From assembly GCF_900635445.1 (NCBI RefSeq), contig NZ_LR134117.1, positions 1,922,001 to 1,986,000 of the forward strand: a stretch of 64,000 nt of DNA, in the 5' to 3' direction. Numbering within the stretch: the stretch's first letter is position 1; each line of letters begins with the position of its first letter. The notes beneath the pieces are model-generated. The model was not told the DNA's origin. It worked only from the letters and a program-made list of their open reading frames with translations, and made no database searches. The stretch is from Serratia odorifera (GTDB lineage Bacteria > Pseudomonadota > Gammaproteobacteria > Enterobacterales > Enterobacteriaceae). A program made the translations under genes and the position numbers. Below are positions 32,600-42,179 of the stretch, one piece after another.

Positions 32600-33613
32600 T
32601 CAGCGTGATGTGAAATCAATCACCATGCGGCCTTTGATTTTGCCGTGCTCCATTTCATGGAAGATATCATTGATGTCTTCTACCGGGCGCTTGGTTACCG
32701 CTGGTACCACTTTGCCCTCGGCGGCGAACTGGAAGGCTTCCTTCAGATCTTCACGCGTGCCGACCAGCGAGCCGACAACCTGAATGCCGTCCAGCACCAG
32801 CCGTGGGATATTCAGACTCATGGATTCCGGTGGCAGGCCAACGGCCACGATGCGGCCACCGGCGCGCATGGCGTCCACCGCGGAGTTAAACGCGACTTTG
32901 GCGACGGCGGTCACCACCGCGGCGTGTGCGCCGGCCATTTCGGTCTGAATAATCTTCGCCGCGTCCTCTTTCGATGAGTTGATCACCCGATCGGCACCCA
33001 TTTCGCTGGCAAATTTCAGCTGTTCATCATTGACGTCGATGGCGATCACTTTGGCGTTAAACACGTTTTTAGCATATTGCAGCGCCAGATTGCCCAGCCC
33101 GCCCAGGCCGTAAATGGCGATCCACTGTCCAGGCGCCACGCCAGACACTTTCACTGCCTTATAGGTAGTCACGCCGGCGCAGGTAATGCTGCTGGCCGCC
33201 GCCGAATCGAGGCCATCCGGCACTTTCACCGCATAGTCAGCTACCACTATGCACTCTTCCGCCATGCCGCCGTCGACGGTGTAACCGGCATTTTTCACCT
33301 CGCGACACAGGGTTTCGTTGCCGGAGTTACAATATTCGCAGTGCCCGCAGCCCTGATAAAACCAGGCGACGCTGGCACGATCGCCGACCCGCAACGAGCT
33401 GACGCCCGGACCGACAGACTTGACGATACCAATGCCTTCATGCCCCAGAATAACCCCGGTTTTATCGCCGAAATCACCGTTTTTGACATGCAGATCGGTA
33501 TGGCATACCCCGCAGCATTCCATACTGAGCAAGGCTTCGCCGTGTTGCAGCGGGCGGAGCTTTTTGTCGACGATAGCGATCGAATGATCCTGATTGACAA
33601 CGGCTGCTTTCAT
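32600..33613 (-). CDS. adhP: Zinc-dependent alcohol dehydrogenase
   Basis: NAD-dependent oxidation of ethanol and short alcohols, or the reverse. 337 residues (E. coli AdhP 336). The catalytic zinc site is visible in CCGVCHTDLHVKNGDFG and GHEGIG, the structural zinc site in GCGHCEYCNSGNETLC, and the cofactor motif in IYGLGGLGNLALQYAKN. The high similarity to E. coli AdhP supports the name. It stands alone between pgi and the Wzi-like gene, a position it does not have in E. coli. Confidence 0.95.
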   Translation of the reverse strand: MKAAVVNQDHSIAIVDKKLRPLQHGEALLSMECCGVCHTDLHVKNGDFGDKTGVILGHEGIGIVKSVGPGVSSLRVGDRASVAWFYQGCGHCEYCNSGNETLCREVKNAGYTVDGGMAEECIVVADYAVKVPDGLDSAAASSITCAGVTTYKAVKVSGVAPGQWIAIYGLGGLGNLALQYAKNVFNAKVIAIDVNDEQLKFASEMGADRVINSSKEDAAKIIQTEMAGAHAAVVTAVAKVAFNSAVDAMRAGGRIVAVGLPPESMSLNIPRLVLDGIQVVGSLVGTREDLKEAFQFAAEGKVVPAVTKRPVEDINDIFHEMEHGKIKGRMVIDFTSR

Positions 33614-33713
33614 CTTGTTCTGTCCCTCTTGATAACAAAATTAAAAGATAGCGTAGAATCGGGCAGGCGGTGGGGCATTGCGGCGAGATAGGGCAGATAT
33701 TCGACGGCAAGGC

Positions 33714-33748
33714 ACAAAAAAGCCAGTCGACATGTCATCCGACTGGCT
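33714..33748 (-). terminator. Terminator of the Wzi-like gene
   Basis: Stem AGCCAGTCG / CGACTGGCT (33721-33729, 33740-33748). On the minus strand it is followed by a T run (complement of AAAAAA at 33715-33720). Confidence 0.85.
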
Positions 33749-33770
33749 GTATGCGTGCCCGCGTTAACCG

Positions 33771-35201
33771 TTACAGGTTGATTGGCACTTCAAGGCTGAT
33801 GCCGCGCCAACGTCGTCGGCGGTGCTGTGGTTATTATCGGTATACCACAGGCTGGTGTCGAACTTGACCTGAGAATCGAAGTTGTAGCCCCAACCCAGCT
33901 GGATGCCCTTGAGGGTATCAGAGCGTGGGAAGGCCTGGTTGATGCTCTGGTTGTTCGGGTTGACCTTGGCGTAGACCAGTCGGGTGCTCCAGCGTTGGCC
34001 ATCATCCAGTACCATTTCTACCCGGCCGGACAGCATCTGACCGTCGCCGCCATGGCGTGACCCAGCGGATAACCCTGCTGGTAGTAACCGCCGCGGTAAA
34101 TGTAGTGGTTATACATCACGTTGTTGGCGTTGCCGTTCGAACGGGTATCACTGCCTTCGATATGCCAGTTGATGGTGGTAGGACCCCACTCTGGGTGGCC
34201 TTCCAGACCCAACAGATAGGCATTGTGCGAGGGCAGCATGCCGGCTTCATCTTCGCCGGTGATCTGGCCATAGAAGCTGACAGGCAGGCCAACCAGCGGT
34301 TGCAGCTTCAGCTTGAAGTCAAAGCCACCCAACTGGTTGCCTGGATCGTTTTTCGGGTCGCCGGTATTGTCGTTGCCGGCAACTGCATCCCAGAATGAGC
34401 TCCAGCTTTGCGGACGGCCGTCGCCACCCCACATCATGATGCGCGATGCACCCAGTTCGAGGAAGTCGGTCGGCATCATGGTGAAGCGGCCGCCAATCAG
34501 TTTGGTGTCCGGCACCGCGCTGTATTGCGACAGCTGGCCGGCGGTCAGCTGGTACTGCCAGCGGCCAATCCACGACAGCCACGGCGTTTCAAACGGTGAT
34601 TGATCGGCTCGCTGCATCATAAAGCCGGTTACCGGGCGGGCCGCGTCGGAACGAATCAGGCTGCCGTCATAACCCGGACCCCACCATTGCGATACTTCGC
34701 CAAAGGAGAGCCACTGGTTCCATACCTTGATCGCGCCGTAGGAGCCTTGCAGGTTGAATTTGGAGCTGTCGCCCACGCGCTGATCGCCTTCGACCGAGCC
34801 TTGCAGACGGACATCCCAGTAGTCGCCGCTGCCGCCGACGCCAACGGTCAGACGATCGTCGGCATATTCGTTTTGGCCAAAGCCCTGCGGGTGCCGGGCT
34901 TGTCGGTCGAGGCATAGCCGGTGATACGAATGTTGGATTTCAGTTCACCTACGCGACGCTGAACGCGTTCAATCACGTTTTTCTCGGTGTTGGTGACCGG
35001 CTTGGCCTGCGAAATCACCGAGCTGATCTCTTCTTGACTCAGTGGCCAGGTCGACAGGCTGACGTTAATTACGCCGCGATCGGATAACCAGGCAAGGTCG
35101 TTACGCAGGTCGTTATCAGGGGTAACCAGGCCGCTGGCATGGCCGGTTAACGCACAGGAAAACAGGCCAGCAGCGACCAATCCATTGAGTTTAGCGCGCA
35201 T
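33771..35201 (-). CDS. Capsule assembly Wzi-family outer-membrane protein, three one-base deletions
   Basis: Wzi-family proteins are 18-strand outer-membrane barrels that anchor capsule polysaccharide. The start at 35201 gives a signal peptide ending near SCALTGHAS. The family hallmark FGEVSQWWGPGYDGSLIRS lies in the middle, followed by GASRIMMWGGDGRPQSW and YYQQGYPLGHAMG. The frame is lost three times, and each loss is mended by restoring one base: near 34891 (GTPQGFGQNEYADDRLTV resumes), near 34053 (GGDGQMLSGRVEM) and near 33801 (GISLEVPINL ends the protein at 33771). Restored length is 477 residues. No capsule genes are nearby. Confidence 0.82.
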
Positions 35202-35416
35202 AGGAAGGATTCCTTTGAAGTTTGTGTTTTATGTAAATAATTTACGCACAATGATAGTTTGAATTGCTAATTGCAACAAACATACCACCGAGCATAATCA
35301 TAACCTAAGTGTTATGCGATGCTTTATAAGGAATTTCCGATAATTGGACGGTAATTGTTCATTACTCCAATCGGATAGAAATAACGTATTTTTTTGAAAA
35401 ACAAGGGAATTATAAC

Positions 35417-35824
35417 ATGGCAAAGACATCGCGTTCGATAACTATCGCCAAAGGGTTGCAACGGGTGCTCAACGTCGGTTTATTGCTGTTGGCGGCGATC
35501 CTGGTGGTGTTCTTGGTGAAAGAAACCATTCACCTGGCAAAAGTATTGTTTATCAATAGTGAGGAGTCCTCTTCGTACCTGCTGATCGAAGGGATTGTGA
35601 TCTACTTTTTGTATTTTGAGTTTATCGCCTTGATCGTGAAGTACTTTGAATCGGGTTACCACTTCCCGCTACGTTATTTCATTTATATCGGCATCACGGC
35701 CATCATTCGTCTGATCATAGTGGATCATAAAAACCCATTCGATACGCTGATTTATTCAGGGGCGATATTGTTATTAGTGGTGACGCTGTTCCTGGCCAAT
35801 AGCGATCGGCTGAAACGCGAATAG
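35417..35824 (+). CDS. psiE: Phosphate-starvation-inducible protein PsiE
   Basis: Small inner-membrane protein of unknown mechanism, 135 residues (E. coli 136), about four hydrophobic helices. The conserved core is YFLYFEFIALIVKYF, HFPLRYFIYIGITAI and RLIIVDHKNP, ending LKRE as in E. coli. It lies beside malG in both organisms. I found no convincing Pho box or CRP site in the 215-base upstream gap. Confidence 0.95.
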   Translation: MAKTSRSITIAKGLQRVLNVGLLLLAAILVVFLVKETIHLAKVLFINSEESSSYLLIEGIVIYFLYFEFIALIVKYFESGYHFPLRYFIYIGITAIIRLIIVDHKNPFDTLIYSGAILLLVVTLFLANSDRLKRE

Positions 35825-35830
35825 CAGAGA

Positions 35831-35856
35831 TAAAAAAGGCGGCCCAGCGGGCCGCC
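35831..35856 (-). terminator. malEFG operon terminator
   Basis: Perfect stem GGCGGCCC / GGGCCGCC with an AGC loop. On the minus strand it is followed by TTTTTTA, so it ends malEFG transcription; it is weaker for psiE. Confidence 0.8.
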
Positions 35857-35903
35857 GAAGACACAGGCTTAGAAATACATCAAGCATATCGCAGTGGCAT
35901 AAA

Positions 35904-36794
35904 TTACCCTTTGACCCCGCCGGCGGTCAGGCCGCCCACCAACCAGCGCTGTGCCAGCAGGAAGACGGCGGTGATTGGGATTGCCGACAGCACCGCTGCG
36001 GCGGCAAAGTCCCCCCACAAATAGTTCTGCGGGTTAAGATACTGTTGCATGCCGACCGCCAGCGTGTAGCTGTTGACGTCGCGCAGCAGCAATGACGCCA
36101 CCGGCACTTCGGTGATGGCGGCGATAAACGACAGAATGAACACCACCGCCAGAATCGGCACCGACAGCGGCAACAGCACCAGGCGGAACGCCTGCCACGG
36201 GCTGGCGCCGTCCAGCGCGGCGGCCTCCTCCAGCGAGTTGTCGATGGTTTCGAAATAACCCTTGATGGTCCAGACGTGCAGCGCGATGCCGCCCATATAG
36301 GCGAAGATCACCCCGCCATGGGTATTGAGACCAATGAACGGCAGATATTGCCCCAGCCGATCGAACAGCGCGTACAGCGCTACCAGCGACAGCACCGCCG
36401 GGAACATCTGGAAAATCAGCATGCTTTTCAGCAGGGTGCTTTTGCCACGAAAACGCATGCGCGCGAAGGCATAGGCACAGGTAGTGGACAGCGTGACAAT
36501 GCCGATGGCGGTAATCACCGCCACTTTAATCGAGTTCCACAGCCACAGCAGCACCGGGAACGGCGGCGGCGTCACGCTGCCGTCAGCGTGGGTGACGCTG
36601 AGGCCGAGCGCCAGCCGCCAGTGTTCGAACGAGATCTCCTCGGGGATCAGGCTGCCGGTGGCAAAGTTGCCGGAGCGCAGCGAGATGGCGATCACCATCA
36701 GCAGCGGGAACATGATCAGTGCGATAAAGCACAGCATCAGTAGGTGAGTCAGCAACAGGCGTATGCGTTGAGACTTGGGTTGAACCATCGCCAT
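35904..36794 (-). CDS. malG: Maltose/maltodextrin ABC transporter permease MalG
   Basis: Inner-membrane subunit of MalFGK2. 296 residues (E. coli 296) with six hydrophobic segments and the cytoplasmic EAA loop EEAAALDGASPWQAFRLVLL near residue 190, which contacts MalK. It follows malF by nine bases, in the order malE-malF-malG, and is under MalT/CRP control from the divergent promoter region. Confidence 0.98.
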   Translation of the reverse strand: MAMVQPKSQRIRLLLTHLLMLCFIALIMFPLLMVIAISLRSGNFATGSLIPEEISFEHWRLALGLSVTHADGSVTPPPFPVLLWLWNSIKVAVITAIGIVTLSTTCAYAFARMRFRGKSTLLKSMLIFQMFPAVLSLVALYALFDRLGQYLPFIGLNTHGGVIFAYMGGIALHVWTIKGYFETIDNSLEEAAALDGASPWQAFRLVLLPLSVPILAVVFILSFIAAITEVPVASLLLRDVNSYTLAVGMQQYLNPQNYLWGDFAAAAVLSAIPITAVFLLAQRWLVGGLTAGGVKG

Positions 36795-36803
36795 TTTTTT
36801 CTC

Positions 36804-38381
36804 CTAGTCGAAGTTCATCTTGCTGGCTTTCAGATTCAAAATCGCCAACGCGCCGACCAACAGGAAGATCAGCGTGGCGATCGCCGCCGCCAGGCCGAAG
36901 TCTTGGCCGCCGCCGCCCTCAAAGGCGATGCGATAGGTATAACTGACCAGCAGGTCGGTGTAGCCGGCCGGGGTGGTGGTGCCAATCATGTCCGGTCCGC
37001 CATTGGTCAACAGCTGGATCAGTACGAAGTTGTTAAAGTTAAAGGCAAAACTGGCGATCATCAACGGTGTCAGCGGCTTGATCAGCAACGGTAAGGTGAT
37101 ACGGAAGAAATTCTGCAACGGGCTGGCGCCGTCCATCGCCGACGCTTCATACAGGTCGTCCGGAATGGCTTTCAGCAGGCCCATGCACAGGATCATCATG
37201 TATGGGTAGCCCAGCCAGGTATTGACGATGATAATCATACTCTTGGCGGTGAGCGGATCGCTGAACCAGGCCGGTTTGATGCCAAACAGCGCGCTGAGCA
37301 TCAGGTTGATTTCGCCGAAGCTCTGGTTGAACAGCCCCTTGAAAATCAGGATCGATATGAACGACGGCACCGCGTACGGCAGGATCAGCAACACGCGGTA
37401 AACCGCTTTGCCTTTCAGCGCTTCCCACTGCACCACACAGGCCAGCACCATGCCGACGGCAACGGTCAGGAAAACCGTCAACACCGAAAACACGATGGTC
37501 CAGACAAAAATCGAGATAAACGGTTTTTTGATACCTTCATCCTGCAATACGCGCAGGAAATTCTTCCAGCCGGTGGTAACGGTATAGCCCGGGCTGAGGG
37601 TTTCCTTTGCCCAACTGCCGTCGGCGTTCACCGCCTGGTAAAAACCGATCTCCTGATTTGGCCGATACTGCACCTGGGTTTGGTTGTTGGTCAGCGTTTT
37701 ACCGTCGTCGGCGACGTGATACAGCGGGCTGGTGCCGGCAAACTGGCGCAGTGAGCTCATGCGCAGTTCACCGCCGCCCGGCAGCTGCGCTACCAGGTGG
37801 CTCAGGGCCTGACGATGTTGGGTAATGACGCGCAGCGTGGCGCGTTCGGTGGTGGGCTCGCCGGCGGCCGCGGTTAATTTCACCGGTTCCGCCATATTGG
37901 CGTCAAGGCTGAACGGCTCTGACATCAGCCGTTCACCGCTGTCCGGATGAGTCAATTGCAACTGCCATTGCTGGTTGGCTGCGGCATACAGACTGAAGGT
38001 AAAGGTCTTGCCGGTCTGGAACTGGCGTTGCATCAATACCGACTGGGCACGTTCAAACGTCAGCTGATTGGTACTGCTGTAGTTGGTGAAGGCGATGGCA
38101 ATGGTGCAAATCAGCGGGAACAGCACAAACAGCCCCATACCCGCAACGCCCGGATATACGTAGCGCCAGGCATAGGCGCGACGGTTGGCGAAGACGTACA
38201 GCCCGGCGCTGATCAGGATCAGCGTCATAATGGCGAACAGATATTCACCCTGTGCATACATCAACACAATCAGATAGCAGGTCATCAGGCTGAGCAGGCC
38301 GATACACAGCCATTTCACTACCTCACTCTGCCACCACTTCGATTTTTTTCGCGCAGGCGAACCGGCGTGAGCTAATTGCAT
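36804..38381 (-). CDS. malF: Maltose/maltodextrin ABC transporter permease MalF
   Basis: Inner-membrane subunit of MalFGK2. The ATG at 38381 follows AAAGGAACG and gives 525 residues (E. coli 514); an in-frame start 16 codons upstream lacks support. The N-terminus is longer than in E. coli (MQLAHAGSPARKKSKWWQSE). The large periplasmic P2 loop (about residues 100-285) and the EAA loop EASAMDGASPLQNFFRITLP near 405 are present. A long dyad repeat separates it from malE. Confidence 0.98.
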   Translation of the reverse strand: MQLAHAGSPARKKSKWWQSEVVKWLCIGLLSLMTCYLIVLMYAQGEYLFAIMTLILISAGLYVFANRRAYAWRYVYPGVAGMGLFVLFPLICTIAIAFTNYSSTNQLTFERAQSVLMQRQFQTGKTFTFSLYAAANQQWQLQLTHPDSGERLMSEPFSLDANMAEPVKLTAAAGEPTTERATLRVITQHRQALSHLVAQLPGGGELRMSSLRQFAGTSPLYHVADDGKTLTNNQTQVQYRPNQEIGFYQAVNADGSWAKETLSPGYTVTTGWKNFLRVLQDEGIKKPFISIFVWTIVFSVLTVFLTVAVGMVLACVVQWEALKGKAVYRVLLILPYAVPSFISILIFKGLFNQSFGEINLMLSALFGIKPAWFSDPLTAKSMIIIVNTWLGYPYMMILCMGLLKAIPDDLYEASAMDGASPLQNFFRITLPLLIKPLTPLMIASFAFNFNNFVLIQLLTNGGPDMIGTTTPAGYTDLLVSYTYRIAFEGGGGQDFGLAAAIATLIFLLVGALAILNLKASKMNFD

Positions 38382-38435
38382 AGGGCGTTCCTTTCTCTGC
38401 AGCAACGGCGGGGCGCTCGTCCCCTTCATTCTTGA

Positions 38436-38526
38436 CGTTACACCTTGGTTGGCTGTGTCCGCTTACCCCGGTCAGATAGCTCGCTATGCTGCCGGGGATA
38501 GGCGTACTTGCCGTCGCGGTGTAACG
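38436..38526. repeat. Long imperfect inverted repeat in the malE-malF spacer
   Basis: Outer arms CGTTACACC (38436-38444) and GGTGTAACG (38518-38526) are perfect complements. An inner hairpin has stem CCCCGG-CAG-ATAGC / GCTAT-CTG-CCGGGG (38466-38497) with a TC loop and one bulged base on each side. It fills the 181-base spacer where E. coli has REP sequences. It looks like a dispersed intergenic repeat of another family; only this copy is in the window. Confidence 0.7.
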
Positions 38527-38562
38527 CCAATTAGTTGGGGAGGTTAATCCCGCACAACGACA

Positions 38563-39759
38563 TTACTTGGTGATGCGGGTTTGCGCATCGTCCAGCGCGG
38601 CCTTAACCGTTTGACGACCGCTGACGGCGTTAATCACCGCGCTGCGCATCGCATACCAGAAGGCGCTCATTTGCGGGATATTCGGCATGATTTCGCCATT
38701 CTGCGAGTTCTGCATGGTGGCGGCTATCTTCGGATCCTTTTCCAACTGCGCCTGGAACGACTTCAGCGCCACGGCGCCCAGCGGTTTATCCTTGTTGACG
38801 TCAGCCAGACCCTGATCGGTTAACAGGTAGTTTTCCAGAAACTCGGTCGCCAGTTCCTTGTTCGGACTGGCAGCATTGATGCCGGCAGTCAGCACGCCAA
38901 CGAAGGCTTTGGACGGCTTGCCATTGAAGCTGGGCAGTAGTGCTACGCCGTAGTTGATGTTGCTCTTGTCGATATTGGTCCACGCCCACGGGCCGTTGAT
39001 GGTCATCGCCGTCTGGCCCTTGTTGAATGCGGCTTCGGCAATGGAGTAGTCGGTATCGGCATTGATGTGCTTGTTTTTCACCAGGTCGACGATAAATTGC
39101 AGACCGGCTTGCGAACCGGTGTTGGCCACGCCGACGTTCTTGACGTCATATTTGCCGTTTTCCATCTTGAAGGCATAACCGCCGTCGGCGGCAATAATTG
39201 GCCAGGTAAAGTACGGTTCCTGCAGGTTCCACATGATGGCGCTCTTACCCTGGGCGCGTAGCGTTTTGTCCAGCGCCGGGATCTCTTCCCAGGTTTTTGG
39301 CGCTTCCTTGATCAGATCCTTGTTGTAAATCAGCGACAGCGCTTCCACCGCCACCGGGTAGCCAATCAGCTTGCCGTCGTAGCGTACTGCGTCCCAGGTG
39401 AAGGGATAGATTTTGTCCTGGAAGGCCTTGGACGGATGGATTTCTGCCAGCAGACCGGACTGCGCGTAACCGCCAAAACGATCGTGCGCCCAGAAGATGA
39501 TATCCGGGCCGTCACCGGTGGCGGCGACCTGCGGGTACTTTTCTTCCAGCTTGTCCGGATGCTCAATGGTGACCTTGATGCCGGTGTCTTTTTCAAATTT
39601 TTTGCCGACTTCAGCCAGGCCGTTATAGCCTTTATCGCCGTTGATCCAGATAACCAGTTTGCCTTCTTCGATCTTGGCGAACGCCGACGAAGAAAGCACC
39701 AGCGTCGTCAATGCTGACAGCGCCAGAGTGCGAGCGGTGGTGGTAATTCTGCGAGTCAT
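38563..39759 (-). CDS. malE: Maltose/maltodextrin-binding periplasmic protein
   Basis: Periplasmic receptor that delivers maltose and maltodextrins to MalFGK2 and to chemoreceptors. 398 residues (E. coli 396). The signal peptide is cut at SSSAFA-KIEEGKLVIWINGDKG, as in E. coli. Ligand-contact segments are conserved (PDIIFWAHDRFGGYAQSGL, YPVAVEALSLIYNKDL, NGPWAW, YAMRSAVINAVSGRQ). First gene of malEFG, transcribed away from the malK operon. Confidence 0.99.
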   Translation of the reverse strand: MTRRITTTARTLALSALTTLVLSSSAFAKIEEGKLVIWINGDKGYNGLAEVGKKFEKDTGIKVTIEHPDKLEEKYPQVAATGDGPDIIFWAHDRFGGYAQSGLLAEIHPSKAFQDKIYPFTWDAVRYDGKLIGYPVAVEALSLIYNKDLIKEAPKTWEEIPALDKTLRAQGKSAIMWNLQEPYFTWPIIAADGGYAFKMENGKYDVKNVGVANTGSQAGLQFIVDLVKNKHINADTDYSIAEAAFNKGQTAMTINGPWAWTNIDKSNINYGVALLPSFNGKPSKAFVGVLTAGINAASPNKELATEFLENYLLTDQGLADVNKDKPLGAVALKSFQAQLEKDPKIAATMQNSQNGEIMPNIPQMSAFWYAMRSAVINAVSGRQTVKAALDDAQTRITK

Positions 39760-39836
39760 AGTCCAATCCTTCTGTGGGCACTGCGGTAAGGAGAGTGATT
39801 TCGTTGCTTATAGTGGGTGGCAAAGCGACATGGATT

Positions 39837-40015
39837 CATCCTCCCCCCGTCTACGCCCCATCGCCAGGTAGTGTGATCCAGCTAACATTACGCCCTATTC
39901 TGTGGGGTTAGACACAAAAAATGCCGACGATTTTTGCCAGATAGATCACAGATTTGTCTTAGGTGTCGAACCTGTGACCATCCGGGTCGTTCTCTCATCC
40001 TCCCGTCTCCTCCCC
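39837..40015. promoter_or_regulatory. Divergent mal control region with MalT boxes and CRP sites
   Basis: On the minus strand three sequences match the MalT box GGGGAKGAGG: GGGGAGGATG (39837-39846), CGGGAGGATG (39996-40005) and GGGGAGGAGA (40006-40015). Between them are CRP-like dyads: TGCCAGATAGATCACA (39935-39950), TGTGATCCAGCTAACA (39873-39888) and a TGTGA half-site at 39973. Clustered MalT boxes near each promoter with CRP sites between match the E. coli malEp-malKp layout. Exact promoters were not assigned. This explains most of the 352-base gap 39760-40111. Confidence 0.75.
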
Positions 40016-40111
40016 CATGAAAAACCCGCTTACGGATGATTACCGTTTCCTGTGGTTCGCGCACTATCGGCAGCATCACTTTTATCCCCGTTGCAGCAGG
40101 AAATCGTACCT

Positions 40112-41077
40112 ATGTCGTTAATGCATAGCGCCACTCACCCGACGTTGTACCGGATTCATCCGGTGAGTTTCCGTGATGGCAACGGCGACGGCGTCGGTGA
40201 CGTTGAGGGACTGCTGAGTACGTTGCCGTATTTTGACGCGCTGTCGGTGGATGGCCTGGTGGTACCGCAAGTGTGGCTGGCGGATGCCAGTGGCGCAGCG
40301 GCGGCGCGAGGCTTGACCCTGTGGCACGGCGATGACACGGGCCATCTGTATCAGGACGACCAGCCATATGCCAGCAGCCCGCTGGCGCAGCAGGTGGTGC
40401 CGTTTAGTGCGGAAAAACTGGTTGAGGTGCTTAATGCCCGTCGCCATCGACTGGCGGACAGCGTATGGAGCACCGGCGATGCCAATCAGCCGCGAGTGGT
40501 CAGCCACTGGGGGCAGGGAGATTTACGTTCCGCCGACGCCTTTCTGACACTGTTGGCGCTGCTGCCAGCCCCGATTTGCCTGTATCAGGGCGAAGAACTG
40601 GGTTTGCCACACGCCGCCGATCTGCACGATCCGCTGGGGGCACAAACGCCGATGCCGTGGCATGAAGCGCCGGAACAGGTTACCGCGGGGGAGATTCACT
40701 GGTATCAGCAGGTGGCTATTGAGCATCGAGCCCTGGCGATCAGCCGCCAGCAGCACGATGGCCAATCCACGTTGCAGTATTGCCGCTCATTGCTGGCGCT
40801 GCGTCGGTTGCCGGTGATTCAACACGGCGAATTGCAGGCGGTCAGCCAGCAAAATGGCCTGGTTCGCTTACTTATTACCCATCAGGATCAATGCCTTGAA
40901 GCGCTGATTAATTTGCAGCCGTATACTCAGGCGGCCGCGCCGTCTGAGGCGACCATGCCATGGGCATGGCAGACGGCGCAGGGCCAAGAGGGTCATCAAT
41001 GGGTTTTGGCGGGGTTTGCCTCCGCCATTTTCACTAGGAATGTTAACTGCGAAAGCAGGGGAGTAACGCATGGCTAG
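40112..41077 (+). CDS. Truncated GH13 (alpha-amylase-family) homologue without a catalytic core
   Basis: A 321-residue intact frame with AGGAAA before ATG 40112. The N-terminus is the start of an alpha-glucosidase barrel (LYRIHPVSFRDGNGDGVGDV, EGLLSTLPYFDALSVDGLVV). After a 50-residue linker it jumps to the barrel's C-terminal part (GDANQPRVVSHWGQG, PAPICLYQGEELGLPHA, DPLGAQTPMPW) and a beta-domain. The middle, with the DxxxNH, nucleophile (GFRxD) and acid/base regions, is missing, and the usual NHD motif reads DAN. It should not hydrolyse glucans. It is first in the malK-lamB-malM operon, behind MalT/CRP sites, and its stop overlaps the malK start by eight bases, which suggests translational coupling. 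Role unknown. Confidence 0.82.
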   Translation: MSLMHSATHPTLYRIHPVSFRDGNGDGVGDVEGLLSTLPYFDALSVDGLVVPQVWLADASGAAAARGLTLWHGDDTGHLYQDDQPYASSPLAQQVVPFSAEKLVEVLNARRHRLADSVWSTGDANQPRVVSHWGQGDLRSADAFLTLLALLPAPICLYQGEELGLPHAADLHDPLGAQTPMPWHEAPEQVTAGEIHWYQQVAIEHRALAISRQQHDGQSTLQYCRSLLALRRLPVIQHGELQAVSQQNGLVRLLITHQDQCLEALINLQPYTQAAAPSEATMPWAWQTAQGQEGHQWVLAGFASAIFTRNVNCESRGVTHG

Positions 41078-42179
41078 CGTCACACTGCGCAGCGTTTATA
41101 AGGCCTTTGGCGAGGCCGTGATATCCAGAGACGTCAACCTGACTATCGACGACGGGGAGTTTGTAGTGTTTGTCGGGCCGTCAGGCTGCGGAAAATCGAC
41201 GCTGCTGCGCATGATCGCCGGGTTGGAGGACATTACGTCGGGCGATTTGTTTATCGGCGAAACCCGCATGAACGAGGTGCCGCCGTCCGAACGCGGTATC
41301 GGCATGGTATTCCAGTCCTACGCGCTGTATCCGCACTTGTCGGTGGCGGACAACATGTCGTTTGGCCTCAAGCTGGCCGGCGCGAAAAAGGCGGACATCA
41401 AGGCGCGGGTAAATCAGGTTTCCGAAGTATTGCAACTGGCGCACTTGCTCGATCGGCGGCCGAAAGCGCTGTCCGGGGGGCAGCGTCAGCGGGTAGCGAT
41501 TGGCCGTACGCTGGTGGCCGAGCCGGATGTGTTCCTGCTCGATGAGCCGCTTTCCAACCTTGATGCCGCGCTACGTGTACAGATGCGCATCGAAATATCC
41601 CGTCTGCACAAGCGCTTGCAGCGCACCATGATTTACGTCACCCACGATCAGGTGGAGGCGATGACGCTGGCCGACAAGATCGTGGTGCTCGACGCCGGGC
41701 GCGTTGCGCAGGTCGGCAAGCCGCTGGAGCTGTATCACTACCCGGCCAATCGCTTCGTCGCCGGTTTTATCGGTTCGCCGAAGATGAACTTCCTGCCGGT
41801 CAAGGTGACCGCGGCAGAGCCGCAGCAGGTGCAGATCGAGCTGCCGAACCGCCAACTGGTCTGGCTGCCGGTGGACGGCAGCGGGGTCGTGGCCGGCGCC
41901 AACATGTCGTTGGGCATTCGGCCGGAACATCTGCTGCCGAGCAACGCCTCGGAAGTGACGTTGGAAGGTGACGTACAGGTGGTGGAGCAACTCGGCAACG
42001 AGACGCAAATCCACATTCAAATCCCGGCAATCCGTCAGAACCTGGTTTACCGCCAGAACGACGTGGTGCTGGTAGAAGAAGGTGCCACATTCGCCATCGG
42101 CTTGCCGCCGCACCGTTGCCATCTGTTCCGCGAGGATGGAACGGCGTGTAAACGGCTGCATCAGGAGCTGGGCGTTTAA
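41070..42179 (+). CDS. malK: Maltose/maltodextrin ABC transporter ATPase
   Basis: Powers MalFGK2 and, in E. coli, binds and inhibits MalT. 369 residues (E. coli 371). Walker A GPSGCGKST, signature LSGGQRQRVA, Walker B VFLLDEPLSNLDA and the switch histidine in VTHDQVEAM are all intact. The C-terminal regulatory domain begins near residue 236 (GSPKMNFLPVKV). The start ATG lies inside the end of the GH13-like gene, with GGGGAG just upstream. Confidence 0.98.
   Translation: MASVTLRSVYKAFGEAVISRDVNLTIDDGEFVVFVGPSGCGKSTLLRMIAGLEDITSGDLFIGETRMNEVPPSERGIGMVFQSYALYPHLSVADNMSFGLKLAGAKKADIKARVNQVSEVLQLAHLLDRRPKALSGGQRQRVAIGRTLVAEPDVFLLDEPLSNLDAALRVQMRIEISRLHKRLQRTMIYVTHDQVEAMTLADKIVVLDAGRVAQVGKPLELYHYPANRFVAGFIGSPKMNFLPVKVTAAEPQQVQIELPNRQLVWLPVDGSGVVAGANMSLGIRPEHLLPSNASEVTLEGDVQVVEQLGNETQIHIQIPAIRQNLVYRQNDVVLVEEGATFAIGLPPHRCHLFREDGTACKRLHQELGV

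Noticed and set aside
33771..35201. Wzi-like gene as a true pseudogene
   Set aside because: Three one-base deletions with perfect family sequence between them fit the error pattern of the window better than decay.
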